A DNA stretch of 64,000 nucleotides from Zoroaster sp. YZ-2022. Taxonomy: Eukaryota > Echinodermata > Asteroidea > Forcipulatida > Zoroasteridae. The first letter of the stretch is position 1. Each line of letters opens with the position of its first letter. This document shows, in pieces, positions 52,901 through 61,636 of the stretch. The position numbers were made by a program, and so were the translations under genes. Location: the NCBI GenBank assembly GCA_029582265.1, contig CM055820.1, positions 14,559,695 to 14,623,694 on the forward strand, given 5' to 3'. The notes beneath the pieces are model-generated. The model was not told the DNA's origin. It was given only the letters and a program-made list of their open reading frames with translations, and ran no database searches.

Positions 52901-55345
52901 AAATCATAATAAAACTACAGTAATACCAAATGAGTACAATACAGGAATACTGCAATTTTACTGCAGTATTAATACAGTTATATGACATTAAAAACTGTAG
53001 TTAGATCATAATAAAACTACAGTAATACCAAATGAGTAATACAGGAATACTACAATTTTACTGTAGTATTAATACAGTTATATGACATTAAAAACTGTAG
53101 TTAGATCATAATAAAACTACAGTAATACTAAATGAGTATAATACAGGAATAGTACAATTTTACTGCAATAATATTATAATTGAATTACATTGAAAATGTA
53201 GTAACAATGCAGTATTATTAAAGGGAAAGTAACATAGGATTACTGTAATTTTACTACAGTTTTAGTGTAGTTTTACTACATTAAATTATCATAGTAAAAC
53301 TACAGTAAAAAATATACTCCACTTTTAGTGTAAATTTACTATAGTTTCTTGCTTCTACAGTTACTGTAATAAAACTGTAGTAACACAAACTTCATGTTTA
53401 ATTCAATTATTATAGTAAAACTTTAAATACCACAGTAAAACTACAGTTTTATTACAGTAAAACTGCAGTGGATTTTTATAAGGGCCTGCCCCTCTACAAC
53501 CCTGTGCACGTCCCTGCGTGTGCCGGATTGCAATGTATTGTGTAGACTATACAATGTCCTTCTCTTGCACCAAGACGATGACAACCTACGTCCATGGAGG
53601 AAGGAAAATAGCCTTATTCCATGCTACGTCTGACAGCTCAATATTATTATATAATAATGAAAACAGGAAGGAGTGAGGCAGCCCCTCAAATCCTACTCCA
53701 AGTACATGCACATTTGACTCGAATTTACAAGAGAATAACACAAGGCTGCTGCCGGCAGCAGAGAGGTGGAAACATCAGCAAAATGTTGGTGCTTGTAAAA
53801 TTACTAGTCAATGTCACACTAGTTCTAAAATAGTTCTAAAATACTTCGTGACAATACGTATCTCCTTATGGGCGACAAAATAAATAAGATACGTTGGAGA
53901 CAATTCTTTAACTTGGAACAATTAATCATAATAAAACCTCAAAGCGTGACGTCAGATCTTAGGCTGTCATAGAGTTATATAACATACAAATGGCCCTTTT
54001 CGAAACCACGGCTTCGCCTTCGTCTCCGGCTTAGGCTAGCTACGCGCCCTCGGTTGTTTTGTACGGAAGCGTATTTAGGACATGGCAGAAAAAAAATTCC
54101 CGGATTACTATTTCGCCCGGGCGAATTACTAATCCACCCGGGCGAATTACTATTTCGCCCGGGCGAAATAGTAATTCACCCGGGCGGATTAGTAATTCGC
54201 CCGGGCGAAATAGTAATCCGGGAATTTTTTTCTGCCACGTCCTAAATACGCTTCCGTAGTTTTGACTAATGCGTGCTTTGCATTCAGGACTTCAGACAGG
54301 AGGACGGAGCCTGAAACCGGAGCCCAAGCCGAAGCCGTGGATTCGAAACGGCCGTGCGCCAACTCGAGTCAAGTCTGTTGTGCATAGCGCCCGCTAGCGG
54401 CGGATCCAGTGATCGTTAATTCCGTCTTTATTTTTACAATCGACTCGAGTCTAGTCCTAGCCTAGCACTACTGTAGCTGAAGTAATGTTATTGCATTGTA
54501 AATGTATTAACAGTAACAATCTCTTTCATTAGATCAGAGATCCTCATGTTGAGCCTTCAGTGACGTTACTCACTTATCTGCGAACAAAATGTATCCTTTT
54601 TTAGATTCTTCTTGACTGTTTTTGTATTTGTATTTTTGTTCTTTATTTAATTTCTTTAACTTATAAATATAATTATCATCATAAACTTTTTAAAAGCTTT
54701 ATTTACAGATGGTAACAACGTCACCCTCAGATGACTTTCAATTGGTAATCATTCAAATGGGCCATCATTAAAAATACAATTGAATGCTCTCTCACTTTCC
54801 AGCACCGTTCTCTTTCTGTTTGTGTTCTGTTGGTTTCATGTGATGATTATTATTAAAGTGACGGTATCGTCACGATCAGAGCTAGCCCCATTCTAGGGCC
54901 AATACACTGGACTCCTTCCGTATCCTTAGCCCTAGCCCTACACTTTTGGAAGTCTTTTATTTTGACGTAGAGTGATTATTGAGTAATTGTAAAAATGCTA
55001 TGATTATCCTTGACACACCACAGGAACACAGTGCCACAGCGCCACTAAAAGGAAACAAAATTTAGGAGTCTAAGAAAACGAAGGGCAGATGGGGGAGATG
55101 GATGACGGCCATGAATTGGCAAATAAAAAGGTAGAAAAGTCAATATGGATACAGAGTTGGGCATAATGTTTAAAGTAAAACCATCTTATTTCAAACTTTT
55201 TTGCAGCAAGTGAGTTTTAAAATAATGTCCTTAATTCTGGGGTAACAGTACGTCTAACAGGAAGCAAACTAGGATGTGGAGAGGGTGGATGTGGTGCCTG
55301 CACCGTCATGGTGTCGAAATATTCCCCTCTTGACAAAACTATCAG
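40920..55345 (+). CDS. Xanthine dehydrogenase/aldehyde oxidase, N-terminal part (3 exons)
   Basis: Molybdo-flavoenzyme of purine breakdown or aldehyde oxidation; the visible part is the start of the first 2Fe-2S (ferredoxin-like) domain. Exons are 40920-40982, 54533-54590 and 55249-55345, all GT-AG and phase-consistent. Exon 1 gives LVFFCNGKK, exon 2 gives [19 protein letters not shown], and exon 3 gives [20 protein letters not shown], then [13 protein letters not shown]. The C-GEGG-C-GA-C spacing ligates the first cluster. The likely paralogue call is XDH, but aldehyde oxidase cannot be excluded from this much. Intron 1 is 13.6 kb and packed with nested elements. The next exon (NACLAP-type block) was not found before base 64000. 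Confidence 0.88.
41560..42915. mobile_element. Fold-back element with GCGACGG-rich ends
   Basis: Arms 41570-41910 and 42460-42910 are inverted copies: ATCTGCCATTCTAAACGTCG at the left and the reverse at the right. The right arm carries an expanded array of ACGTTTAGAAGGGCGACGG-type units; the left arm keeps about two. The arms include GTAGGCCTATAAATGGGTAA and its reverse. The flanks share TGGAATT, a possible duplication. Confidence 0.75.
42940..43090 (-). repeat. Repeat with Penelope/DIRS-like ribozyme-type sequence, inverted copy
   Basis: The minus strand reads CTTTGAGAAAAAACCTGCTA then GGTTCGAAACG and later GGTAAGCAGTT; it matches 51118-51235 on the plus strand. The GAGAAA-stem-CGAAACG layout resembles a degenerate hammerhead core. 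Confidence 0.45.
43230..43375 (+). mobile_element. Penelope-type end with altered hammerhead (copy 4)
   Basis: Core 43252-43291: CTGAAGA, a stem whose loop has gained GGCCTA, then GAAACATC in place of GAAACGTC. The change removes the GUC cleavage triplet and the stem III pairing. Confidence 0.6.
43390..46250. other. No gene recognised; XDH intron 1
   Basis: AT-rich intron with a C run near 45305 beside a TGGCTACGTC block that recalls the GGCGTAGCCA MITE family. The frames here are short and without motifs. Confidence 0.45.
46300..47400. repeat. 160-bp tandem array, about 5-6 copies
   Basis: Marker GTTGAAACTGTAGTTTAATT at 46644, 46804, 46963, 47122 and 47281, so the period is about 159-160 bp. 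The sequence is almost entirely AT plus ACTGTAG motifs. Confidence 0.92.
47400..48600. other. Centre of the 7.2-kb element, no gene seen
   Basis: AT-rich; no frame, motif or repeat that I can name. Confidence 0.45.
48640..49310. repeat. Inverted repeat of about 180-bp arms
   Basis: The left arm (48640-48820) and right arm (49090-49280) are inverted copies of the repeat at 26700-26860: GATTTTTGGGGGTACAGAAA on the left, TTTCTGTACCCCCAAAAAAC on the right. Confidence 0.7.
49310..50100. other. No gene recognised
   Basis: Several short overlapping frames on both strands with GC-richer sequence near 49700-49900. No family motif was identified. Confidence 0.4.
51118..51235 (+). repeat. Repeat with ribozyme-like GAGAAA...CGAAACG text
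   Basis: TTTGAGAAAGAACCTGCTGT then AGGTTCGAAACG, later GGTAAGCAGTTTGC. Inverted relative of 42940-43090. Confidence 0.45.
51765..52140 (+). pseudogene. DIRS-like reverse transcriptase relic
   Basis: Reads [10 protein letters not shown] (motif A), [10 protein letters not shown], then in another frame [11 protein letters not shown] (motif C). Frame shifts lie between them. The order and wording fit tyrosine-recombinase retrotransposons of the DIRS type. It is bracketed by a diverged direct duplication (51400-51560 and 52195-52370). Confidence 0.65.
53593..53608 (+). repeat. Solitary P-type terminal sequence
   Basis: CATGGAGGAAGGAAAA matches the first 16 bases of the P transposon terminus. No inverted partner was found in the window. 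Confidence 0.6.
53991..54354. mobile_element. MITE with GGCC...TTCGAA ends, holding a palindrome
   Basis: The left end GGCCCTTTTCGAAACCACGG and right end (reversed) GGCCGTTTCGAATCCACGG are inverted over about 45 bp. Confidence 0.7.
54062..54258. mobile_element. 197-bp near-perfect palindrome with five CCCGGG blocks
   Basis: Ends TACGGAAGCGTATTTAGGAC and the reverse complement. The inner part is ATTACTATTTCGCCCGGGCG-type units repeated with CCCGGG five times, the third sitting on the dyad. GTTTTG stands on both sides (54056-54061 and 54259-54264). Superfamily unknown. Confidence 0.88.
54533..54590 (+). CDS. XDH/AOX exon 2
   Basis: 58 bp between TTCATTAG and AAAT|GTATCC. It encodes [19 protein letters not shown] plus one base, the DPxxTLLxYLR motif. 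Confidence 0.9.
55249..55345 (+). CDS. XDH/AOX exon 3 (2Fe-2S cysteines)
   Basis: 97 bp between GGTAACAG and CAG|GTAAAC. Three of the four cluster-1 cysteines are visible in [13 protein letters not shown]. Confidence 0.95.
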
Positions 55346-55649
55346 GTAAACAACTATTTGCTTATTATTTACATATAATTAGCATACATTGAAAACAATT
55401 TTAGTGATAATAAGAATAAGTAAAAAGGCAAAAAGGAGGGGGGGAGAGGGCTTCGCACTTGGGTCATCACTTGGGTCATCACTTGGGTCATCACTTGAGT
55501 CTTGTTGGCGGCATCCGTGATGGATCTTACCATAGCGAAAGGTCTTACAGAGTGTTTTGTGTAATGTTTTGTTTCTTTTTTAAACTCTGTGATAATTTTA
55601 TATTTGTATTTATATTAGGCCAGACCCACGCGTCAGCATTTGAGTTCTC

Positions 55650-55830
55650 TTTTTTTGGGCTATGAAATGATGTCCAATTGCAGCCAAAATTGCTGGATCG
55701 ATTGGAAATCTGCAGTGCTGTGTTTTAAACGACTTTTTCACAAAGGGGTATGAACGTTTGCCCGATTTGTGAGGCCTCTCTTAGCTACCATACTTTGTAT
55801 ATGGGAAATTTGGGCTGGTTCCATTAACTG
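55650..55830. repeat. Dispersed repeat family S, third copy
   Basis: Matches 35170-35335: GGCTATGAAATGATGTCCAA, CCATACTTTGTATATGGG. Confidence 0.55.
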
Positions 55831-55989
55831 CATTATACATGTATCACGTTGACCCCCAAAAAAAGAAAAGGTTACCAAAAAAGTATGTCACCGCACCGAT
55901 TTTGAAGCCCGGAGACCTTTTTTGTTTGGCCTTGTCGTCCCTGGACACTTTGGAAAAAATGTTTCACTGAAAGGTCTCCCCAGCTTAAA

Positions 55990-56010
55990 ACAGACAGACA
56001 GACAGACAGG

Positions 56011-56041
<31 letters not shown>
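55990..56041. repeat. (CAGA)n microsatellite
   Basis: About 13 units with one interruption (CAGG). Confidence 0.97.
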
Positions 56042-56043
<2 letters not shown>

Positions 56044-56206
56044 TGCTCCAGGGTCATCTTCATGTCAATCTTCAGACCATTTATATATTTCATATTCATT
56101 CTAACATTGATTGATTTTGTCTTCGGAGGTGTTCAGTTGGAAATTGTTTTACTAATTTTACTCCAATTATAGCACCTCACACAAAAGGGCAACTGAGCAA
56201 CCAACC

Positions 56207-59045
56207 ATGGCGCATGCTTTTTGTTTGGCTCTGACATTTCTCAGAATTATTGCTGTATCGAGCTCCATATCTATAGCAATTTTTATATCATATGAAAGAG
56301 CTCTCTCTACTGATCACACAAGCTCATTTCTACATCGAAATGCTGATCATGGAAGCAGTATTTGGACCGAGTTTGTGCCTGAGTTTCAGCTTTCTCTACA
56401 AGTTTCTCAAGAAAGCTGTATGACTCACTGCACGCCCGACCGACTCCACAACAAAGCTGATAGCATCCTTTGTGTTACTGACAGCATACATTGTGTTGCT
56501 CCCACCAGCATTTGTTCTCAACATGCAGCTGATTATTGCACAAAGCTAAACCCAATGTGGCTGAATTCAAGGGAGAAGACAAGTCCCAGAAAACGCAGTA
56601 AGTTTGGAAATGCCCCAGCCAAGTACTATCCCAATTCTACTTCAACATGTAACCTACTTTTATCTGCTTGTGGGGACATTGATAGCAATCCAGGTCCCAA
56701 TAAGGATCCCTGTGGTAGATGCAGTCGGCCAGTTAAATGTAATCAACGATCGCTACTCTGTGAAGACTGTAACAAGTACTGGCATCAGAAATGTATCCCT
56801 GACATGTCGATCATTCTCTACAATGAACTGATATCTAGTACCATCGACTGGTTCTGTCCTGACTGCACCAATCTTCAAAGCCTGCCATTTGCATCTTGTA
56901 GCGACACTTCATTTTGTGAGGTTTTCGCTAATTTGGATGGGGACATCACAGATAACACGTGCCATGAACTACCAGAAAACTTCCCACCAGAGCTAAAACT
57001 TAAATTTCTGGGCTACTTACTACTCAATGCTCGGAGCATCCGCAATAAGCAACACGACCTGCAATCCCACCTCCAACTTTATCCTGTGGACATTGCTATC
57101 ATCACAGAAACATGGATGTCAACTGAGGACACTAACCTGTTTGCAAGTTTGCCAGGTTATTCGATTATTCGATTATTCGTCGTGATCGTAACAGTAGAGG
57201 TGGAGGTGTAATGGCTCTTGTAAAAGACTCGTTATTACCAACCCATCTTGAAAATCTCCACTGTGACATCGAATTAACATGGCTGTCCCTAGCATTCAAC
57301 CGCACAAAATGGTTGATTGGCATTGTATACCGTCCACCAAACTCAGACTTGTCTTTCTTCGATAAGCTGCAAGATGCATGTGACATGGTGCAACCTACTC
57401 TCCATGGTTACAAAGGAGCCATCCTCCTTGGTGATTTTAACATAGACTGGAGCATGGAATCTTCCTCAATGTCCAATTTGCAAGAAATAACCAACTCCAT
57501 CAGATTGACGCAGCTGGTGGATGAGGTCACTCGTCAATCCAACACCAACCCAATGACTGGGACCATTATTGATCTTGTTTTCACTAATCGGCCAGAGAAA
57601 TTCAGAGCTGTCAAAACCACCGCAAATCCAGTTATCAGTGATCACCATGCGGTGTATTTTGAATTTTCAGCAAATTGATCACCTATACAACCCCGAGTTT
57701 TACGCTCTTTCTTACGATATAAGAAAGCTGACTTTGCCCATGACTTTGCATCTTGCCCCTTGGTCAGCCTTCCTAGATGATGGAAATCCCAACTCATCTT
57801 GGGAAGGATTCATTGACATTCTTGATGCTGCTATTCGAGACAGCATACCACGATCGAAACGCCGTCGGAGGAATTCACCTTGGATCACTGCAGAACTCAA
57901 ACAACTCATTCGTTACAAACTGTTTAGAAAAGACAAACACTCCAACTCGGCATCTACATGGCTGCATTACAAACAAATACATAATAAAGTCAAAAATACA
58001 ACGAAAGTTTCATACTGGAACTACGTCAACCGTTTATTTGCAGCAGATGACAACAAACGAAGCTTTTGGTGCTTTGTTCGCGATCAGAGGAAATCCAAAA
58101 GTCCGCCTGCTCTCCAATCTGCAACAGGTAAACTCATGCATAAACCAGCTGAAATTGCTCATGCATTCAACACGCTGTTTACTTCAATCCACTCCCCTGC
58201 CCAGATTCACCACCTGCCTGTATGTTCTCTCCTGATTCCGGACCTTCCTCAAACTTCAATCAGCCTAGGATGGTTGACAAAGTCTCTGTCCTCATTGTCC
58301 CCAAACAAAGCGCTAGGCCCTGACTCCATTTCACCAACAATTCTCCAAACTGTTGCATCTTCAATCGCCCTGCCTTTACTAAGGGTAATGAATTCATCCC
58401 TTGCAAGTGTTTGTTTACCATTGGACTGGAAGCGATCACAAATCACTCCTATTTTTAAAGCTGGCAGTCGCACCGCCATCAATAATTATCGACCAGTCGC
58501 CCTAACTTCTGTGGTCTGCAAGATCCTCGAAAAAGCTGTGGCAGAGAATATCAAAAATCATGTACGTTTATACACAATTAACTGACCAACACAATTCATG
58601 ACTGGGCAACTATCCTTGACGCGCCACACCCACCTCGACTTGACATTATTTTCCTTGATTTCAGCAAAGCATTTGATCGCATGCCTCACCACATCCTTCT
58701 CGGGAAGTTGGCTCGTAACTTTAACATTAGGGGTACTACATGGAATTGGCTGAAATCATTCCTTACTGGCCGACAACAACGGTAGTGTCTCCTCCTGGGA
58801 ACCAGTCACATTAGGAGTTCCTCACGGAAGTATACTTGGCCCTCTACTCTTCAATCTCTTCATCAATGACATCTCCAACAATTTGAGTACGAAATTACGT
58901 CTATTCGCCGATTATACTTTAATTTACAACCCAATCAAATCTCGCCAGGATGAATTGCACTCCAGGCCGACCTCACTGAACTCGGTCGATGGAGTGTTTC
59001 TAACGGTATGGAACTCAATATCAACAAATGTAAAGTTATGCAAAT
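56207..59045 (+). mobile_element. CR1-like LINE with 2A-like motif, PHD-like finger, endonuclease and RT (broken)
   Basis: The frame starting 56207 has a hydrophobic N-terminus (residues 4-28), then GDIDSNPGP at residues 156-164 (56672-56698), a 2A-like ribosome-skipping motif. A PHD-like finger follows (CGRC, CEDC, YWHQKC, WFCPDC). The AP endonuclease follows with LLNARSIRNK, IITETW, then after a break VYRPPNS, GDFNID and SDHHA. RT blocks: PNKALGPDSI, FKAGSRTAINNYRPVALTS, FLDFSKAFDRM, GVPHGSILGPLLFN and FADYT. Lesions: an 8-bp duplication of ATTATTCG near 57160-57180 shifts the frame; further breaks lie near 57660, 58585, 58780 and 58960; the catalytic FADD reads FADY. The C-terminus is truncated. 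It lies downstream of XDH exon 3, probably in an intron. Confidence 0.88.
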
Positions 59046-59630
59046 CACTCAGCTAATTACCTGTGTACAGTCTCCACGGTTCTGGAGCCTTAAACACGAA
59101 GCACCCGCAACGATTTTCGGGCACGCAACTACCCCGTAACCCTCCCCTAAGCACTTGCAGGTTATTCACGAAAGCCCCTTAAATCTGTGTGTGCCCGTAA
59201 ACCACCCGTAAATTTGCGGGACCTCCAGACTTCCCGCAACTTGCTTGGATTGTCACGAGCGTGATAATGGCGGCCCTTATGGCAGTACTTTTGATTCAAG
59301 AATTTACATTTCCCGCGGTTCGTAAAGCGGGAAATTATTGTCTTGCTAATTCGAAGAGCGTTTAGCAAGAGTGTATTACGTAATGAGGAATGGCTAGAAT
59401 GGGGGAGTAGTAGTATTAGCTAAGCATCTCACACCCCAAAAATGATGCGCAGCTACGCATCGCTACGCACTAGTGTATTGTGAGCATCAAAATGATGCGC
59501 AGCTACGCATCGCTACGCACTAGTATATTGTGAGCATCAAAAATAATGCGCAGATGCGGACCGAGCAACGCAGTGGGGAGTTGTTCGCCTCACGGCAGTG
59601 TATGGAGTCACGAAGTGACGATAATGTGAA

Positions 59631-59657
59631 GAACATGATGCAAGTTGCATCATGTTC
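59631..59657. repeat. Perfect palindrome, 13-bp arms
   Basis: GAACATGATGCAA, one central G, then TTGCATCATGTTC. Confidence 0.9.
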
Positions 59658-59876
59658 AGCGGTGTATGCCAAGACGCAGGATTTTGAACGAACCACGTAG
59701 TGGTGAGTGGGATCTCTGTCACGATAGTGTAACTGGAGAAAAACCGTTATTGTTTGATTCAGTTGGGAGGTGCGGGAATGATTGTAAATCATGGAGCGCC
59801 GAAGACACTTCACGCAGCACAAACGAGACGTTGACGTCGCGTTTGTATTTTCACGAAGTGAAAACAAAGCGGCGGA

Positions 59877-59906
59877 TTCCTCGACGTCTATCAAGACGTC
59901 GAGGAA
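59877..59906. repeat. Perfect hairpin, 13-bp stem and 4-base loop
   Basis: TTCCTCGACGTCT, loop ATCA, AGACGTCGAGGAA. No T run follows on either strand, and no gene ends right here. Confidence 0.9.
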
Positions 59907-60029
59907 GGAGAAAAGGGCGGGTCGACCATGCAGTGGGTTATTGTATTTATGAATTTATTTATTTATTTTTAATATCCCGCGTCTATTTTTCCCGCACTCT
60001 CGGTGTGGGTCTGGTCGTCCATTATATGA

Positions 60030-60370
60030 CTAGGCATAAATTGTTGTCGCAGCGGGCTATACAAACTCCGTTTCGGCTCGATGGTTCGACCCCTCCATCC
60101 ATTACTTATTTTAAATTTAATTAAGGTCGTCCTTGATGCGGTGTGTATAAGTTTTCGATTCAAAGACCTTTTGTCGCAGCGGACTATACAAACTCCGTTT
60201 CGGCTCGATGGTTCGACCCCTCCATCATTACTTATTTTGAATTTAATTAAGGTCGTCCTTGATGCGGTGTGTATAAGTTTTCGATTCAAAGACCTTTTGT
60301 CGCAGCGGACTATACAAACTTCGTTTAGGCTCTATGGTTTGACCCCGCCGTCCATTTGAGTTTTAGTTTA
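60030..60370. repeat. 125-bp tandem repeats, three copies
   Basis: Each has GTCGCAGCGGACTATACAAA, then CTCGATGGTTCGACCCCTCC. The third copy has diverged. They precede the Polinton-like frame. Confidence 0.9.
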
Positions 60371-60431
60371 TCTAGTTTGATATTTCTATAGTAGTTACAT
60401 AATTATATTGATTCCTACGCCGGTTGCCAAC

Positions 60432-60704
60432 ATGTCTACCATTATTCTCCAAGATTTTTACAACACCGTAGATAATCACGGCAGTGTTTTACTCCTAGAA
60501 CTTATACGTTGTGCAATAAATATTGATCCCGAAATCCGAGGGTGGAACAGTATCCCTCCAAACTCGGTACACATTTTAGTAATTTCTAGGACGGAAGCCT
60601 TAAAATATGCTATTTTGAAAAAACATTATGGATATACCAAATTCCTCGCCGCGCAATTCAAGATGTGTACAATTTACGGTTGGGACCTCCCTTTCCAAGA
60701 GTAG
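60432..60704 (+). CDS. Unidentified short ORF
   Basis: About 90 residues (MSTIILQDFYNTV onwards, ending WDLPFQE). I do not recognise the family. The final WDLPFQE reads naturally into the next protein segment, so this may be its N-terminal part or an upstream exon. Confidence 0.35.
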   Translation: MSTIILQDFYNTVDNHGSVLLLELIRCAINIDPEIRGWNSIPPNSVHILVISRTEALKYAILKKHYGYTKFLAAQFKMCTIYGWDLPFQE

Positions 60705-61617
60705 GGTTACCCGGTGGTGTCTCCCTCGACGAAGGGTTAAGGGGTATTTTCCCACTTTTACATCCAGATGTAAAATAAACCTTTCATTCGGGTTTGTTTT
60801 ACGACATATAGAGACGGGTGAGTTACGGTATTACCATGCCAGTTTTAATAACGCGCGTTTTTTACCCGACCCGGTCACTATAGCTTCAGAAGATGATTTT
60901 GAAAATTTCCTCCAAAAGATACACGACATGGACGTGCTACAACACGCGTCCAGACACGAAATGGGCCATCGCCGATATCAGTAACGTCACCGTCTATGTG
61001 AATAAAATGCCCTCGATATACATCGGTGCACCCCCACAACAACTACCCGAGTACATCGCGAATAATAAAGGGTTAGACAATCTAATCAGAAATCGTCATT
61101 CCGGTGCTACAAGGACAACTTTTGTCTCTTTAGATGCTTCGCCAGAAAAGAAGGGAATTCATCGATCTCCCTGGAAACCCGTACCAAACACCTCGTTGAT
61201 AGATATACGGAAGTAATGAATGAGCGCCCGACAAAAGGCGTTTGTTTAGAGGACCTGCATCACTTTGAAAGAATCTTCAAAGTGAATGTCAGAGTCTTTA
61301 GCCTCAGTCGTGAGGAAACTCTGAACGAGACCGGGGAGGTTGAATACAAAGTATTAGCCCGCTTGGTTAGGAGACCACTGTGTAATCACAAAATAACCAT
61401 GAACGTTAACCTATACGAATCTCATTTTTCGTACATACACGATATGAACTTGTACAGCCAAGTATTTCCTTGCCCCAGATGCGACCGCGTATTTAACAGA
61501 TCACACAACTTAAAACGTCATGAGGGGCGGTGTGACATCAACGTCAAACATAAGTTTCCCGGCGATTGCTACCGCCTTCCATGCGATTTTCAAATGGTTC
61601 ACTGCAGACCAGAGTGA
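60700..61617 (+). pseudogene. Polinton-like polymerase-protein N-terminal fragment, frameshifted
   Basis: Three successive frames form one protein segment: about 60700-60950 (RYYHASFNN, LPDPVTIASEDDF), about 60950-61105 (VTVYVNKMP, LPEYIANN) and 61103-61617 (YKDNFCLFRCFA, LEDLHHFERIF, HFSYIHDM, then a C2HC finger CPRCDRVF...HNLKRHEGRC). I associate this run with the region before the exonuclease domain of protein-primed family B polymerases in Polinton/adintovirus-like elements of invertebrates. The D-N-x-C-L-F-R and HFSYI pair recalls OTU cysteine proteases. Frame breaks near 60950 and 61104, then a stop at 61615-61617; the polymerase itself is absent. An old inactive relic. Confidence 0.55.
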
Positions 61618-61636
61618 AAAAAAAGAGAAAGAGAGA

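Larger units (their letters stand above)
50105..53160. repeat. 102-bp tandem array, split by a hAT element
   Basis: Unit AAAACTACAGTAATACCAAA onwards, period about 102 bp (52503, 52604, 52707 and on). About one unit lies left of the hAT insertion and six to seven right of it. Confidence 0.92.
46254..53486. mobile_element. 7.2-kb element with array-filled inverted ends
   Basis: The left end CCCTTATAAAAAACCACTGC and right end (reversed) CCCTTATAAAAATCCACTGC are inverted. Inside each end are long tandem arrays of ACTGTAGTTTTA/TAAAACTACAGT-type text: 46300-47400 (160-bp units) and 50100-53480 (102-bp units, split by a hAT element). The 47.4-50.1 kb centre has no recognisable transposase. I cannot see a target duplication. 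Confidence 0.55.
59060..60010. other. Palindrome-rich region, no gene recognised
   Basis: Includes two copies of a unit ending GCGCAGCTACGCATCGCTAC (59440-59530) and several perfect short palindromes at 59608-59906. The frames here have no family motif. Confidence 0.5.

Noticed and set aside
59520..60289. Overlapping frames around 59.5-60.3 kb as genes
   Set aside because: They cover palindromes and the 125-bp repeats on both strands, with no domain or splice support.
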